Source of the DNA: Peptoniphilus stercorisuis | GTDB lineage: Bacteria > Bacillota > Clostridia > Tissierellales > Peptoniphilaceae | Reading direction: 5' to 3' | NCBI RefSeq assembly: GCF_017874395.1 | Contig: NZ_JAGGLJ010000005.1 | Location: forward strand, 1 to 64,000 | DNA: 64,000 bases | Shown: positions 19,101 through 28,272 of the stretch, piece by piece | Layout of the letters: every line of letters starts with the position of its first letter | How positions within the stretch are numbered: the first letter of the stretch is position 1 | The notes under the pieces: model-generated | The model's database searches: none | What the model was told of the DNA's origin: nothing | Seen by the model: only the letters and a program-made list of their open reading frames with translations | Translations under genes and position numbers: made by a program

Positions 19101-21115
19101 AAGGAATACGTTAAACATTAGTAAGAAACAGCCTACTACCACATTTAATAGAACTAAACTAGAATGTAAAGTGATTCAAAATATGTATGATGAAAGATAT
19201 CTATTGAGTCATTTAATAGAACTAAACTAGAATGTAAAGGCTAATGGGGTGATAAATAGATGGGAAACACGTTTGTAACATTTAATAGAACTAAACTAGA
19301 ATGTAAAGCTGAAAAACTATCAAGAAGCTATGTTAGATATGTATCATTTAATAGAACTAAACTAGAATGTAAAGTAATAAAGGAGGTTATCTCTATGAAT
19401 GTAACATATACATTTAATAGAACTAAACTAGAATGTAAAGTTTTATATAAGAACTTTAATCTCTCATAATATTCTCCCATTTAATAGAACTAAACTAGAA
19501 TGTAAAGAGTAGTGATTATTATTTTCTAGAAAGTAGTGATGTTACATTTAATAGAACTAAACTAGAATGTAAAGTTTGTAGTCACTGTTTCAGGTGATGA
19601 ATGAGAAAACATTTAATAGAACTAAACTAGAATGTAAAGTAATTTGAAGTCAAACTTAACAATTCTAATTGCTTTGTCATTTAATAGAACTAAACTAGAA
19701 TGTAAAGTACTCTATCAAGCAGTTTTCAAGCAAGTTTCAATTCCCATTTAATAGAACTAAACTAGAATGTAAAGTTTATAAGTTTATTCGGTGGCGGAGT
19801 CGGAAATCAAATCATTTAATAGAACTAAACTAGAATGTAAAGTGATAAGATTTCACTCTCACTGATCGTACAGATTCTTCCATTTAATAGAACTAAACTA
19901 GAATGTAAAGTTGTAAGTTTTCATCACTACATTACCTTCAGAGTCTCTTCATTTAATAGAACTAAACTAGAATGTAAAGGCTCTTTTTTATATATTAGGA
20001 AGAGGTGAGCAATGGACATTTAATAGAACTAAACTAGAATGTAAAGAACTCTTTACATACTGAACTAGCAATAGATGAGCAACATTTAATAGAACTAAAC
20101 TAGAATGTAAAGCTGGAACTCAATTAATAGTAACAGTAGATGAAAATGCATTTAATAGAACTAAACTAGAATGTAAAGACTCTATCAAGCAGTTTTCAAG
20201 CAAGTTTCAATTCCCATTTAATAGAACTAAACTAGAATGTAAAGTTCTCATCTTCTGCATAGATTTTAATTGTGTTTATTTCATTTAATAGAACTAAACT
20301 AGAATGTAAAGACGTTCTGCTAGTTGTTTAGTAGTTAAAATATGTTCACATTTAATAGAACTAAACTAGAATGTAAAGTTTAGGCTGATTTCCTGCTGCA
20401 GCAGTGCCAAGACGGCATTTAATAGAACTAAACTAGAATGTAAAGAGTAAATCAGAATTAGTAGAATATAAATATAGCGATAAACATTTAATAGAACTAA
20501 ACTAGAATGTAAAGAAAAGTTATCACAAATGATTGAGTTGTTAAGTAAACCATTTAATAGAACTAAACTAGAATGTAAAGGATAAAACACAAGGACTTAT
20601 AGATTTCGGTCTGACACCATTTAATAGAACTAAACTAGAATGTAAAGTTTTGTAAGGCAATTTAAGGCACTTATTAAGGCTTATTCATTTAATAGAACTA
20701 AACTAGAATGTAAAGAGACTTTTCCAATTCTGAGCAAATAGCAAATATGTTACATTTAATAGAACTAAACTAGAATGTAAAGTGATAAACAAGGTAGAAA
20801 TTATTTACTTAAGTGTGCATTTAATAGAACTAAACTAGAATGTAAAGGGCACTTAGTAGAGAGTGGCACAATAGAGTACACCAACCATTTAATAGAACTA
20901 AACTAGAATGTAAAGATTTTTCTAAACTATATTGTTGACTTAGATAGTCAACATTTAATAGAACTAAACTAGAATGTAAAGAAGACAGGCATAGATTGTT
21001 CAGGCTTTGTTATGTGGTCATTTAATAGAACTAAACTAGAATGTAAAGTTGCGAGACAAAACTTATCTCACTCGGTCGCCTCGCTCATTTAACAAAACTT
21101 AATTAGAGCAAATAA
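13189..21115 (+). CRISPR. type I-B CRISPR array, 118 canonical repeats plus one degenerate, 118 spacers
   Basis: The 30-nt repeat starts CATTTAATAGAAC and ends CTAGAATGTAAAG. Counting every copy gives 118 near-identical repeats between 13189 and 21048, then a decayed copy at 21086-21115. The mean period is about 67 nt and spacers are 36-39 nt. The last eight bases ATGTAAAG resemble the ATTGAAAS handle of I-B crRNAs, so the array is transcribed rightwards from the leader beside cas2. One internal repeat (14597-14626) ends in A instead of G. One spacer occurs twice (19708-19744 and 20179-20214). Spacers are far more varied and GC-richer than the host DNA, and some include phage-like ribosome sites with start codons (for example near 19381). 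Confidence 0.98.
21086..21115 (+). repeat. degenerate terminal CRISPR repeat
   Basis: The first 22 bases keep 18 matches to the array repeat, while the last eight bases (the handle) are essentially lost. This marks the leader-distal end, where decay of the last repeat is usual. Confidence 0.85.
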
Positions 21116-21141
21116 AAAAGCTACTCAAAAGGGTAGCTTTT
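21116..21141. terminator. bidirectional terminator after the array
   Basis: AAAAGCTAC pairs with GTAGCTTTT. The hairpin can end the array transcript rightwards and the small minus-strand gene leftwards, where more T residues follow. Confidence 0.75.
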
Positions 21142-21334
21142 AATATTCTATTTCATTAAATTTTAAGTCTTCTAATTTCATAACTCCTACTACATGATGT
21201 GGATAACAGAAGTTTGGACCTCGTGATGTATTTGATTCAAATCTTATTTTATTTTGATTCCAATAGGATATTTCAAGTAATCCATGGTCTGTTTTAATAA
21301 TATATCCTTTGTTGTGTTCTAATTTTTCTTTCAT
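21140..21334 (-). CDS. small protein of unknown function
   Basis: A 64-residue protein with no domain I recognise. It contains aromatic and charged residues, a NFCYPHHVVGVMKLEDL stretch and no membrane segment. It seems real because AGGTGA lies just before the ATG, a TATAAT-type promoter is placed correctly upstream, and a terminator follows the stop. It lies between the array end and yebC. Its pattern of short beta strands could suit a small binding protein, but no function is claimed. Confidence 0.6.
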   Translation of the reverse strand: MKEKLEHNKGYIIKTDHGLLEISYWNQNKIRFESNTSRGPNFCYPHHVVGVMKLEDLKFNEIEY

Positions 21335-21360
21335 ATTTCACCTCGTTTATGTATTTTTAA

Positions 21361-21389
21361 ATTATATCATAAAAGTGTAGTTTAATTAA
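21361..21389 (-). promoter_or_regulatory. promoter of the small minus-strand gene
   Basis: On the minus strand TTAATT and TGATATAAT (extended -10) are separated by 17 nt, about 30 nt before the start codon. Confidence 0.55.
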
Positions 21390-21520
21390 GTTTTTTGTAA
21401 TTAATTAATTTTAGTTAAAATCCTTTATAATATTGCTCATAGTGATTATAATAGAATATGCATATAAACCTATTTTGTGATAAAATAAAGGTTCAAAATT
21501 ATAGAAAGGTGCGTGAACTA

Positions 21521-22261
21521 ATGTCAGGTCACTCAAAGTGGAATAACATTAAAAATAAAAAAGGTAAAGAAGATGCTAGAAGAGGTAGAGTCTTTACAAA
21601 ACTTGGTAGATATATAATGGTTGCTGTTAAAGAAGGTGGACCTGATCCGGAATACAATCCATCATTAAAGGCTGCAATTGATAAGGCTAAGGCTGAAAAT
21701 ATGCCTAATGACAATATTGAAAGAGCTATTAAGAAGGGTTCAGGAGAAGGTGCTGATTCAGTATTTGAAGAAATTATCTATGAAGGTTATGGCCCATCTG
21801 GTACTGCTGTTATGGTTCATTGCTTAACTGATAATAGAAATAGAACTGCTCCAGATGTTAGACATGCTTTTGATAAATATGGTGGAAATTTAGGTCAATC
21901 TGGTTGTGTTGCTTTTATGTTTGACAAAAAAGGCCAACTTGGTATTGAAAAGACTGATTCTATTGATGAAGATGAGTTAATGCTAGGAGCTATTGATCTT
22001 GGAGCTGATGATGTCATTGATAGAGGAGAGGCTTTTGAAATTTTAACTCCACCAGAGCTATATGCTGAGGTGCGTAATGGTCTTGAAGATCAAGGATATG
22101 ATTTCATTAAGTCTGAAATAACTTATATTCCTCAAAATTATACTGAATTAACTGATGAAAAAGATCTTATAAATATGGAGAAATTAATTGATGCTCTTGA
22201 AGATAATGATGATGTTCAAGAAGTTTATACTAATTGGGAAATGCCTGAAGAGGATGAATAA
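21521..22261 (+). CDS. yebC: YebC/PmpR family protein
   Basis: The N-terminus MSGHSKWNNIKNKKGKEDAR is diagnostic, followed by the family's GYGPSGTAV near residue 88 and a three-domain length of 246. YebC proteins act as DNA-binding regulators, and some act at ribosomes to relieve proline stalling. I begin at ATG 21521 behind AAAGGTG. An upstream in-frame ATG at 21458 would add 21 unconserved residues. It heads an operon-like run that ends with lgt. Confidence 0.95.
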   Translation: MSGHSKWNNIKNKKGKEDARRGRVFTKLGRYIMVAVKEGGPDPEYNPSLKAAIDKAKAENMPNDNIERAIKKGSGEGADSVFEEIIYEGYGPSGTAVMVHCLTDNRNRTAPDVRHAFDKYGGNLGQSGCVAFMFDKKGQLGIEKTDSIDEDELMLGAIDLGADDVIDRGEAFEILTPPELYAEVRNGLEDQGYDFIKSEITYIPQNYTELTDEKDLINMEKLIDALEDNDDVQEVYTNWEMPEEDE

Positions 22262-22263
22262 TA

Positions 22264-22869
22264 TTGAAGATTTTAGCTATTGCAGGAAGTTCTAGAAAAA
22301 ATTCAAATACGGATAATTTTCTGGATTTATTTCTTGAAAACTTTAATCTAAAAAATGAGGATATAACTTATCTTACTTTAAAAGATTTAGATTATTCTTA
22401 TTGTATATCTTGTTATGGATGTGCAAAGGTTCCAAGGTGCATTTTAAAAGATGATTTAACAGATATTTATCCTATTATTGAAGAGTCAGATATGATTATT
22501 TTTTCTACTCCAATATATTTTAATTCTGTGTCTTCTATTTCGAAGAGTTTTATAGATAGAATGCAAGTTTATTGGTCTAGAAAGTTTCTTTTAAAACTTC
22601 CTCCAATTAAGGAGAAATTTGGAATTTGTCTTATTAATGGTGGTGCAAAATATACTGAAGAACAATTTTTAGGTTCAGAACTTGTTTTTGATCATTTTTT
22701 AAAGGTGACAAGTTGTAAAAATCATTTAACTCTTAAGGTATCTAATACTGATGAAAATCCTATTAATAGTGAGAATGAAGATTTTATAAGATTTTTAAAT
22801 AGTATTAATTTAGATTTTAATGCTAGGAAGTCTTATGTATTAAAGGAGAAGAATTATGGAAATAAATAG
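22264..22869 (+). CDS. NADPH-dependent FMN reductase-like flavoprotein (iron-sulfur flavoprotein type)
   Basis: A flavodoxin-like fold begins with [16 protein letters not shown], the phosphate-binding loop for [16 protein letters not shown] near residue 47 has the compact cysteine motif of iron-sulfur flavoproteins found in anaerobes, and [12 protein letters not shown] near 80 is the second flavin loop. A redox role with FMN is likely. Partner and substrate are unknown. The TTG start lies two bases after yebC, and the end overlaps deoC by 14 nt. Confidence 0.8.
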   Translation: MKILAIAGSSRKNSNTDNFLDLFLENFNLKNEDITYLTLKDLDYSYCISCYGCAKVPRCILKDDLTDIYPIIEESDMIIFSTPIYFNSVSSISKSFIDRMQVYWSRKFLLKLPPIKEKFGICLINGGAKYTEEQFLGSELVFDHFLKVTSCKNHLTLKVSNTDENPINSENEDFIRFLNSINLDFNARKSYVLKEKNYGNK

Positions 22870-23512
22870 AATGATTGATCACACTTTATTAAAGCCTGAG
22901 TCAACTAGAGAACAAATTAAAAGTCTTTGTGATGAAGCTTTAGAGTATAATTTTAAGTCTGTTTGTATAAATCCTTTTTGGGTTTCTTATGCAAATGATA
23001 TTTTAAAAGATAGTGAAGTTTCTGTATGTACTGTTATTGGATTTCCACTAGGTGCAAATACTACTTCTATGAAAGCTACAGAGGCTAGAGAAGCTATTTT
23101 AAATGGCGCTGATGAAGTTGATATGGTTATTAATGTTGGACTTTTAAAGTCTAAGGAATATGATCTTGTAGAAGAAGATATAAAAGCTGTTGTAGAAGAA
23201 TCTAAAGATAAAATTGTGAAAGTTATTATTGAAACTTGTCTTTTATCTGATGAGGAAATTGTAAAGGCTTGTGAAATATCAATGAAATCAGGTGCTGATT
23301 TTGTAAAGACTTCTACTGGATTTAATTCAGCTGGTGCAAAGGCACAAGATGTTAATTTAATGAGAAAAACAGTAGGAGATACATTAGGAGTAAAGGCTTC
23401 TGGTGGTATTAGAGATTTAAAAACAGCTAGAGAAATGATTGAAAATGGAGCTGCTAGACTTGGTGTAAGTGCTGGTATTGAAATTATTAAGGAACTAGAA
23501 AATGAAAATTGA
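22856..23512 (+). CDS. deoC: deoxyribose-phosphate aldolase
   Basis: DeoC (218 residues) cleaves 2-deoxyribose-5-phosphate to acetaldehyde and glyceraldehyde-3-phosphate. Visible marks are [10 protein letters not shown] at the N-terminus, GFPLGANTT near 62, [11 protein letters not shown] near 89, KVIIETCLL near 120 and the Schiff-base lysine in FVKTSTGF near 150. A ribosome site AAAGGAGAAG lies inside the preceding gene. Together with deoD and the nucleoside importer elsewhere in the window it supports deoxynucleoside catabolism. Confidence 0.97.
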   Translation: MEINRMIDHTLLKPESTREQIKSLCDEALEYNFKSVCINPFWVSYANDILKDSEVSVCTVIGFPLGANTTSMKATEAREAILNGADEVDMVINVGLLKSKEYDLVEEDIKAVVEESKDKIVKVIIETCLLSDEEIVKACEISMKSGADFVKTSTGFNSAGAKAQDVNLMRKTVGDTLGVKASGGIRDLKTAREMIENGAARLGVSAGIEIIKELENEN

Positions 23513-24251
23513 TCCTGTTGCTTTTACTCTTTTTGGTATAGATGTAAAGTGGTATGGGGTATTAATTGCAATGGGAGCTTTGCTTGCAATATTTTTTGCT
23601 GAAAAACTTGCTAAGAAAAAAGGTCTTTATGATGAATTAGTAACAGATTTTTCATTTTTTGTTATTATTTTTGGAATAATTGGTGCAAGATTATATTATG
23701 TCCTATTTGAATGGGAATATTATAGTTTGCATAAAGATGAGATTTTTTCTATTAGAAATGGTGGTCTTGCTATTTATGGAGGCATCATTGCAGGAATAAT
23801 AGTTGCAATTGTATTTTCAAAGATTAAGAAAGTTGAGTTTTGGGATATTGCTGATATAGCAGCTCCTGGACTTGCTTTGGCACAGGGAATAGGACGCTGG
23901 GGCAATTTTATTAATGGAGAGGCTCATGGTGGAGTTACGAATTTACCTTGGGCAATTCTTGTAAATGGTCAAAGAGTTCATCCTACTTTTTTATATGAAT
24001 CAATACTTGATATTGGAATTTTCTTTTTTCTATACTTTTATTTATCTAAAAATCAAAAGTTTAAAGGTCAACTTTTTACAACTTATATGATAATTTATGG
24101 AATTGGAAGATTTTTTATTGAAGGACTAAGAACAGATTCTCTTTATATAGGTATTTTTAGAGTTTCACAACTTGTAAGTCTTTTAATGGTATTAGTTGGA
24201 GTAATAGTAACAATTAGAAATAAAAAAATATTAAAGGAAAAAGAGGACTAA
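23502..24251 (+). CDS. lgt: prolipoprotein diacylglyceryl transferase
   Basis: Lgt attaches diacylglycerol to the lipobox cysteine of prelipoproteins at the membrane. The 249-residue, multi-pass protein has the conserved [11 protein letters not shown], the [12 protein letters not shown] segment and the signature [13 protein letters not shown] near residue 130, then HPTFLYES. Substrates in this window include PotD and the BMP lipoprotein. The ATG overlaps the end of deoC by 11 nt. Confidence 0.97.
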   Translation: MKIDPVAFTLFGIDVKWYGVLIAMGALLAIFFAEKLAKKKGLYDELVTDFSFFVIIFGIIGARLYYVLFEWEYYSLHKDEIFSIRNGGLAIYGGIIAGIIVAIVFSKIKKVEFWDIADIAAPGLALAQGIGRWGNFINGEAHGGVTNLPWAILVNGQRVHPTFLYESILDIGIFFFLYFYLSKNQKFKGQLFTTYMIIYGIGRFFIEGLRTDSLYIGIFRVSQLVSLLMVLVGVIVTIRNKKILKEKED

Positions 24252-24268
24252 TAAGTCCTTTTTCTTTT
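24244..24268 (+). terminator. intrinsic terminator after lgt
   Basis: AGGACT pairs with AGTCCT, followed by TTTTTCTTTTT. It overlaps the lgt stop codon and precedes the phosphoesterase gene by 12 nt. Confidence 0.7.
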
Positions 24269-24279
24269 TATGGAGATAT

Positions 24280-25023
24280 ATGAAAATTTTAATAATAGTA
24301 TTTTTATTGATTTATAATTTTTATGAGTTGTCTTGTTTTAAAGTTGAAAAATTAATTTTAAAGAGCAATAAAATTAATAATTTAAAAATCACACAAATAT
24401 CTGATTTTCATAATAATATATTTATTAATGAGAGAAGGTTAGTAAAATCAATTAAAAAATTTAATCCAGATTTTATATTTATTACAGGAGATTTAATTAG
24501 TAGAAATACAAAGGATTTTTCTAAAGTGGAAAATTTATTACAAAATCTATCAAATTTTAAAATATATTTTGTTGAGGGAAATCATGAAAGAGAAAATATT
24601 AATAATAAAAAGTTCTATAATATTTTAGACAAGTATAATGTAATTAATCTTTCTGGAGATTTTAAGAGGATAGAAAATGTAAATATATATGGAAATAAGT
24701 TTGGAACATCTTATGATTATACATCTGATTTAGATTTAAATTTTTATAATATTTTGCTAACACATGATCCAATAGATTTTCTTGGAAATATTAAAAAATA
24801 TGATTTGGTATTATCTGGACACAAACATGGAGGACAGCTTAGACTTCCATATATAGGTCAAATAATAGATCATGGTCCTAAGTTTTTTCCTAAGTATAGT
24901 AAGGGTTTGTATAATATAGAGGATATAAACTTTTATATTAGTTCAGGACTTGGACAAAGTATTTGTTTGAGATTTTTAAATAGGGTTTCTTATACTAATA
25001 TAGAAATAAAAAATGGAGGATAA
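24280..25023 (+). CDS. membrane-anchored metallophosphoesterase (YkuE/YaeI-like)
   Basis: A hydrophobic N-terminal segment (residues 1-20) anchors the protein. All calcineurin-like metal motifs then follow in order: ISDFHNN near 41, GDLIS near 72, GNHERE near 103, a late TH near 164 and GHKHGGQLRLP near 183. Relatives hydrolyse UDP-2,3-diacylglucosamine or other phosphodiesters. The exact substrate in a Gram-positive cell is unknown. The gene is convergent with the aminopeptidase. Confidence 0.87.
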   Translation: MKILIIVFLLIYNFYELSCFKVEKLILKSNKINNLKITQISDFHNNIFINERRLVKSIKKFNPDFIFITGDLISRNTKDFSKVENLLQNLSNFKIYFVEGNHERENINNKKFYNILDKYNVINLSGDFKRIENVNIYGNKFGTSYDYTSDLDLNFYNILLTHDPIDFLGNIKKYDLVLSGHKHGGQLRLPYIGQIIDHGPKFFPKYSKGLYNIEDINFYISSGLGQSICLRFLNRVSYTNIEIKNGG

Positions 25024-25037
25024 GTCCTCCATTTTTT
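25011..25037. terminator. bidirectional terminator
   Basis: AAATGGAGGA pairs with TCCTCCATTT and is flanked by A and T runs. It serves the phosphoesterase on the plus strand and the aminopeptidase on the minus strand. Confidence 0.85.
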
Positions 25038-26269
25038 TATATTACAAAATCTCCATTTTCAAAGATTTGAATTTCTTTATTATCATATGTTATACCTTTA
25101 ATATTAGTAGTTTCATCACCAATCATAAAGTCAACATGAATAACAGAGTCATTTACACCATGTTCTAATAATTCTTCATCACTCATATCTTCTCCACCTT
25201 TAATGCAAGTTGGATAAGCTTTACCAAGTGCTAAATGGCATGATGCATTTTCATCATAAAGTGTTTCATAAAATAATATTTTAGTATCTGAAATAGGTGA
25301 ATGGTATGGAACAAGAGCTACTTCTCCAAGTCTTCTAGCACCTTCATCAGAATCTAGCATATTTTTTAATGTGTCATAGCCTGTTTTTGCATCAAAATCA
25401 ACTACTACACCATCTTTAAATTTAAGGTAGAAATCATCTATTAAATTTCCATTATAATTAAGTGGTTTTGTATTATAAACAATTCCATTAGCTCCATCTC
25501 TATGTGGCATTGAAAAAACTTCTTCTGTTGGCATATTTGCTATAAATTCTTCTCCGTGACGATTGAATTCTGAACCACCAGCAAAAATATAGTTTTTAGG
25601 AAGTCTAATTTTAAGATCAGTTCCTTTTTCTGATTTATATTCTAAATATTCGAATTGATGTTTATTTAAAAATTCATACCATCTTTCTAAGTTGGTTGTA
25701 TGTTTTTCCCATTCTAAAACAGGATCTTCTTTATCAACTCTAACTGTATAGAATATTAAATTCCAAAGTTTTTCCATAGCTTCATCTATTGGAAGTTCTG
25801 GAAATACAACTTTTGCCCAACTAGGAACAGCAGCTCCTATAACACACCATGAAGTTTCGTTATTCATCATTTTTGCGCTAAAGTCTTTTAAAGCTTTAGA
25901 ATTTGCAAGAACAGATGCTTTGATTTTATCAGGATTTACATCTGATAGTAGATTTGGATCATTTCCAACAATACTTAGTATTTTAGCTTTTTTATTTATA
26001 TATGAATTTTGTTCGTCTATAAAATATTGTGGAACTTCTTCTAATGTTTCAATACTTGCATTTTGAAATCTCATTTTAGAAATATATTCATCTCTAAAAT
26101 TTATTTTTACATCTTTAGCTCCAAGTTCGAAAGCAGTTTCAGTAAGAAGTCTTATAAAATCAATCATTTCTACTTGAGCTCTAATAACTAAAAGATCATC
26201 TTTTTTTATTTTTAAACCTTCTTTTAAAACAAGGTTTGCGTATTTTTTTAAATTATCATTTAATGTCAT
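25037..26269 (-). CDS. aminopeptidase, peptidase family M29
   Basis: The 410-residue protein matches the clostridial/thermophilic aminopeptidase family (AmpS, PepS, aminopeptidase T), which uses two metal ions. Visible marks are NMPTEEVFSMPHRD near 250, the EGARRLGEVALVP segment with the metal-binding glutamate near 315, CHLALGKAY near 350 and HVDFMIG near 380. It releases N-terminal amino acids from peptides in the cytoplasm, fitting amino-acid fermentation. I place the start at ATG 26269, six bases after AGGTGA. A TTG one codon upstream is less likely. Confidence 0.93.
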   Translation of the reverse strand: MTLNDNLKKYANLVLKEGLKIKKDDLLVIRAQVEMIDFIRLLTETAFELGAKDVKINFRDEYISKMRFQNASIETLEEVPQYFIDEQNSYINKKAKILSIVGNDPNLLSDVNPDKIKASVLANSKALKDFSAKMMNNETSWCVIGAAVPSWAKVVFPELPIDEAMEKLWNLIFYTVRVDKEDPVLEWEKHTTNLERWYEFLNKHQFEYLEYKSEKGTDLKIRLPKNYIFAGGSEFNRHGEEFIANMPTEEVFSMPHRDGANGIVYNTKPLNYNGNLIDDFYLKFKDGVVVDFDAKTGYDTLKNMLDSDEGARRLGEVALVPYHSPISDTKILFYETLYDENASCHLALGKAYPTCIKGGEDMSDEELLEHGVNDSVIHVDFMIGDETTNIKGITYDNKEIQIFENGDFVI

Positions 26270-26364
26270 CAAATCACCTCTTAAGCATTATAACATATCT
26301 TGAATCTAATTTATTTATATTATAAGATTAAAGTATTAAATGATTATTATAAGGAGGTATTTAA

Positions 26365-27063
26365 ATGACACCACATATTAGAGCTGAAAAGAGAGATTTT
26401 GCAAAAACTGTTCTTATGCCAGGAGATCCTTTAAGAGCTAAGTTTATTGCCGAGAATTTTTTAGAAGATGTAAAACTTGTAACTGATGTTAGGAATATGC
26501 TTGGATTTACTGGAAAGTATAATGGCAAGGAAGTTTCTGTAATGGGAAGTGGTATGGGTATGCCGTCAATGGGAATATACTCATATGAATTAATAAACTT
26601 CTATGATGTTGAAAATATAATAAGAGTTGGATCATGTGGAGCATATGGTAAGGATCTTGATTTATATGATGTTATTTTAGCTCAAGGTGCTTGTACTAAT
26701 TCAAGTTATATAAATTCATTTGATTTAAATGGAATATATTCTGCTATTTCTGATTTTGAATTATTAAATGAAGCTTTTAATGTAGCAAAAAAACTTAATA
26801 TACACACTAAAGTTGGAAATGTGCTATCTTCTGATGTTTTTTATCAAAGTGATATGGAAGATTATAAAAAATGGCAATCTTTAAATGTACTTGCTACAGA
26901 AATGGAAACTTATGCGCTTTATTTAAATGCTGCAAGATATAATGCAAATGCTCTTTCTATATTAACTGTTTCTGATTTAATTGGAACTGATAAAGAAACT
27001 ACAGCAAAGGAAAGAGAAGTTGCTTTTACAAATATGATGAAAATAGCTCTTGAATTAGTATAG
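26365..27063 (+). CDS. deoD: purine-nucleoside phosphorylase (DeoD type)
   Basis: This 232-residue hexameric-type phosphorylase has the N-terminal TPHIRAEKRDFAKTVLMPGDP, the phosphate loop GSGMGMPSMGIY near 64, RVGSCGAYG near 87 and EMETYAL near 178. It cleaves purine (deoxy)nucleosides with phosphate. The ATG follows a perfect AAGGAGG. With deoC it routes purine deoxynucleosides to base and sugar phosphate. Confidence 0.97.
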   Translation: MTPHIRAEKRDFAKTVLMPGDPLRAKFIAENFLEDVKLVTDVRNMLGFTGKYNGKEVSVMGSGMGMPSMGIYSYELINFYDVENIIRVGSCGAYGKDLDLYDVILAQGACTNSSYINSFDLNGIYSAISDFELLNEAFNVAKKLNIHTKVGNVLSSDVFYQSDMEDYKKWQSLNVLATEMETYALYLNAARYNANALSILTVSDLIGTDKETTAKEREVAFTNMMKIALELV

Positions 27064-27072
27064 GAGGAAATT

Positions 27073-27678
27073 TTGGATAAAATCACAAAAAGGGAGAAGA
27101 TGATTGTAGCTTTAATTATGCTGATAGTTTTAGTGTTTTTTATGAGTAAGAAGAAGTCTAAAGAAAATATAAACCTTAGTGATTCTAACAATATTAATCA
27201 AGAAGTAAATATTAAAAATAATGAGATATTAGAAGTTGAAAATGATAATTTTAATGAAGAGATCTATGTTCACATATGTGGAAGAGTTAAAAATCCAGGA
27301 CTGATTAAACTCAGTAGTGATTCTAGAGTTATTGATGCAGTAGAAGCATCTGGAGGAGTATTTGAAGATGCAGATCTTGATAAAATAAATTTGGCTAAGA
27401 AACTTAAAGATGAAGAGAGAGTTTATATTCCAAAAATAGAAGAACAAACTAGCTCAGTAGATATAGGTGATGGAAATTTAGAAGGTGGACAAATTAATAT
27501 AAATACTGCAGAAAAATCAGAACTGGAAACTTTACCTGGAATAGGTCCTAAAATGGCAGATAAAATTATTGAACATAGACAAAATGAAGAATTTAGTTCA
27601 ATTGAGGATATTAAGAGTGTTTCAGGCATTGGAGATAAGAAGTTTGAAGAAATAAAAAAATTAATTTGTATAAATTAG
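27073..27678 (+). CDS. comEA: ComEA family DNA-binding competence protein
   Basis: The 201-residue protein has a single N-terminal membrane segment (residues 10-25) and a variable linker. An SLBB domain follows (IYVHICGRVKNPG near 69), and a C-terminal helix-hairpin-helix pair with INTAEKSELETLPGIGP near 141. This is the full ComEA layout: a membrane-tethered receptor that pulls incoming DNA. The TTG start has AGGAGG six bases upstream. With the type IV pilus genes and DprA it argues for natural transformation. The comEC channel is not in the window. Confidence 0.93.
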   Translation: MDKITKREKMIVALIMLIVLVFFMSKKKSKENINLSDSNNINQEVNIKNNEILEVENDNFNEEIYVHICGRVKNPGLIKLSSDSRVIDAVEASGGVFEDADLDKINLAKKLKDEERVYIPKIEEQTSSVDIGDGNLEGGQININTAEKSELETLPGIGPKMADKIIEHRQNEEFSSIEDIKSVSGIGDKKFEEIKKLICIN

Positions 27679-27687
27679 TATTTTCTA

Positions 27688-27716
27688 TTGATATTTATGT
27701 AAAACTTTGGTAATAT
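27688..27716 (+). promoter_or_regulatory. promoter of the tRNA-Trp/tRNA-Ile pair
   Basis: TTGATA (27688-27693) and TAATAT (27711-27716) have ideal 17-nt spacing and lie 15 nt before the first tRNA. Confidence 0.7.
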
Positions 27717-27730
27717 ATATATTGTTGTTA

Positions 27731-27806
27731 AGGGGTATAGTTCAGTTGGTAGAACACTGGTCTCCAAAACCAGGTGTCGTGGGTTCGAGTCCTGCTACCC
27801 CTGCCA
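27731..27806 (+). tRNA. tRNA-Trp (anticodon CCA)
   Basis: The acceptor stem AGGGGTA/TACCCCT, the anticodon loop TCTCCAAAA with CCA at the anticodon position, and a T-arm with TTCGAGT give a clean 76-nt cloverleaf. CCA is encoded after the discriminator G. Confidence 0.97.
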
Positions 27807-27821
27807 ATTAATTTTATATTA

Positions 27822-27898
<77 letters not shown>

Positions 27899-27903
27899 GA
27901 GTA

Positions 27904-27928
27904 ACTGCATTTAGATGCAGTTTTTTTT
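27904..27928 (+). terminator. terminator of the tRNA pair
   Basis: ACTGCAT pairs with ATGCAGT around a TTAG loop, followed by eight T residues. Confidence 0.9.
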
Positions 27929-27941
27929 ATGCTTAAAACTT

Positions 27942-27969
27942 TTGATTATTAAAATAAATTTGATATAAT
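27942..27969 (+). promoter_or_regulatory. promoter of yhdT-panF
   Basis: TTGATT (27942-27947), 16 nt, then TATAAT (27964-27969) preceded by TGA (extended -10). The start codon is 26 nt further. Confidence 0.75.
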
Positions 27970-27994
27970 TATTAAGATAAAAAGGAGGAGAAGT

Positions 27995-28264
27995 GTGAAT
28001 TCATTAAAGACAATAGAAGAAAAAAATAGACAAATAAATAAAGAGACTAAAATATCTATATTTCTTTATATTCTTTATTTTTTGTGGTGGTACTTAACGG
28101 GATATGGTCTTTCTAATACAGATCCAAGTGAATATAAATATATACTTGGCTTGCCACTTTGGTTCTTTTTAAGTTGTGTTGTTGGATATATATGGTTTTG
28201 TATAGCTACTATAATAGTTACAAAATTCTTTTTTAAAAATTTTAATTTAGAAGATGAAGATTAG
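27995..28264 (+). CDS. YhdT family small membrane protein (DUF997)
   Basis: The 89-residue protein has two membrane segments (about 22-42 and 55-78), with the family's YFLWWYLTGYG and GLPLWFFLSC patterns. YhdT proteins are found next to the pantothenate symporter PanF, as here (8 nt apart), and are thought to be small partner subunits. The GTG start has AAGGAGG upstream. Function beyond the PanF association is not established. Confidence 0.85.
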   Translation: MNSLKTIEEKNRQINKETKISIFLYILYFLWWYLTGYGLSNTDPSEYKYILGLPLWFFLSCVVGYIWFCIATIIVTKFFFKNFNLEDED

Positions 28265-28272
28265 GGGTTAAT

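Noticed and set aside
13377-20590. Open reading frames in the array giving proteins with a repeated LHSSLVLLN or FNRTKLEC motif
   Set aside because: These are translations of the CRISPR repeat itself across adjacent spacers; frames break at random and have no ribosome sites.
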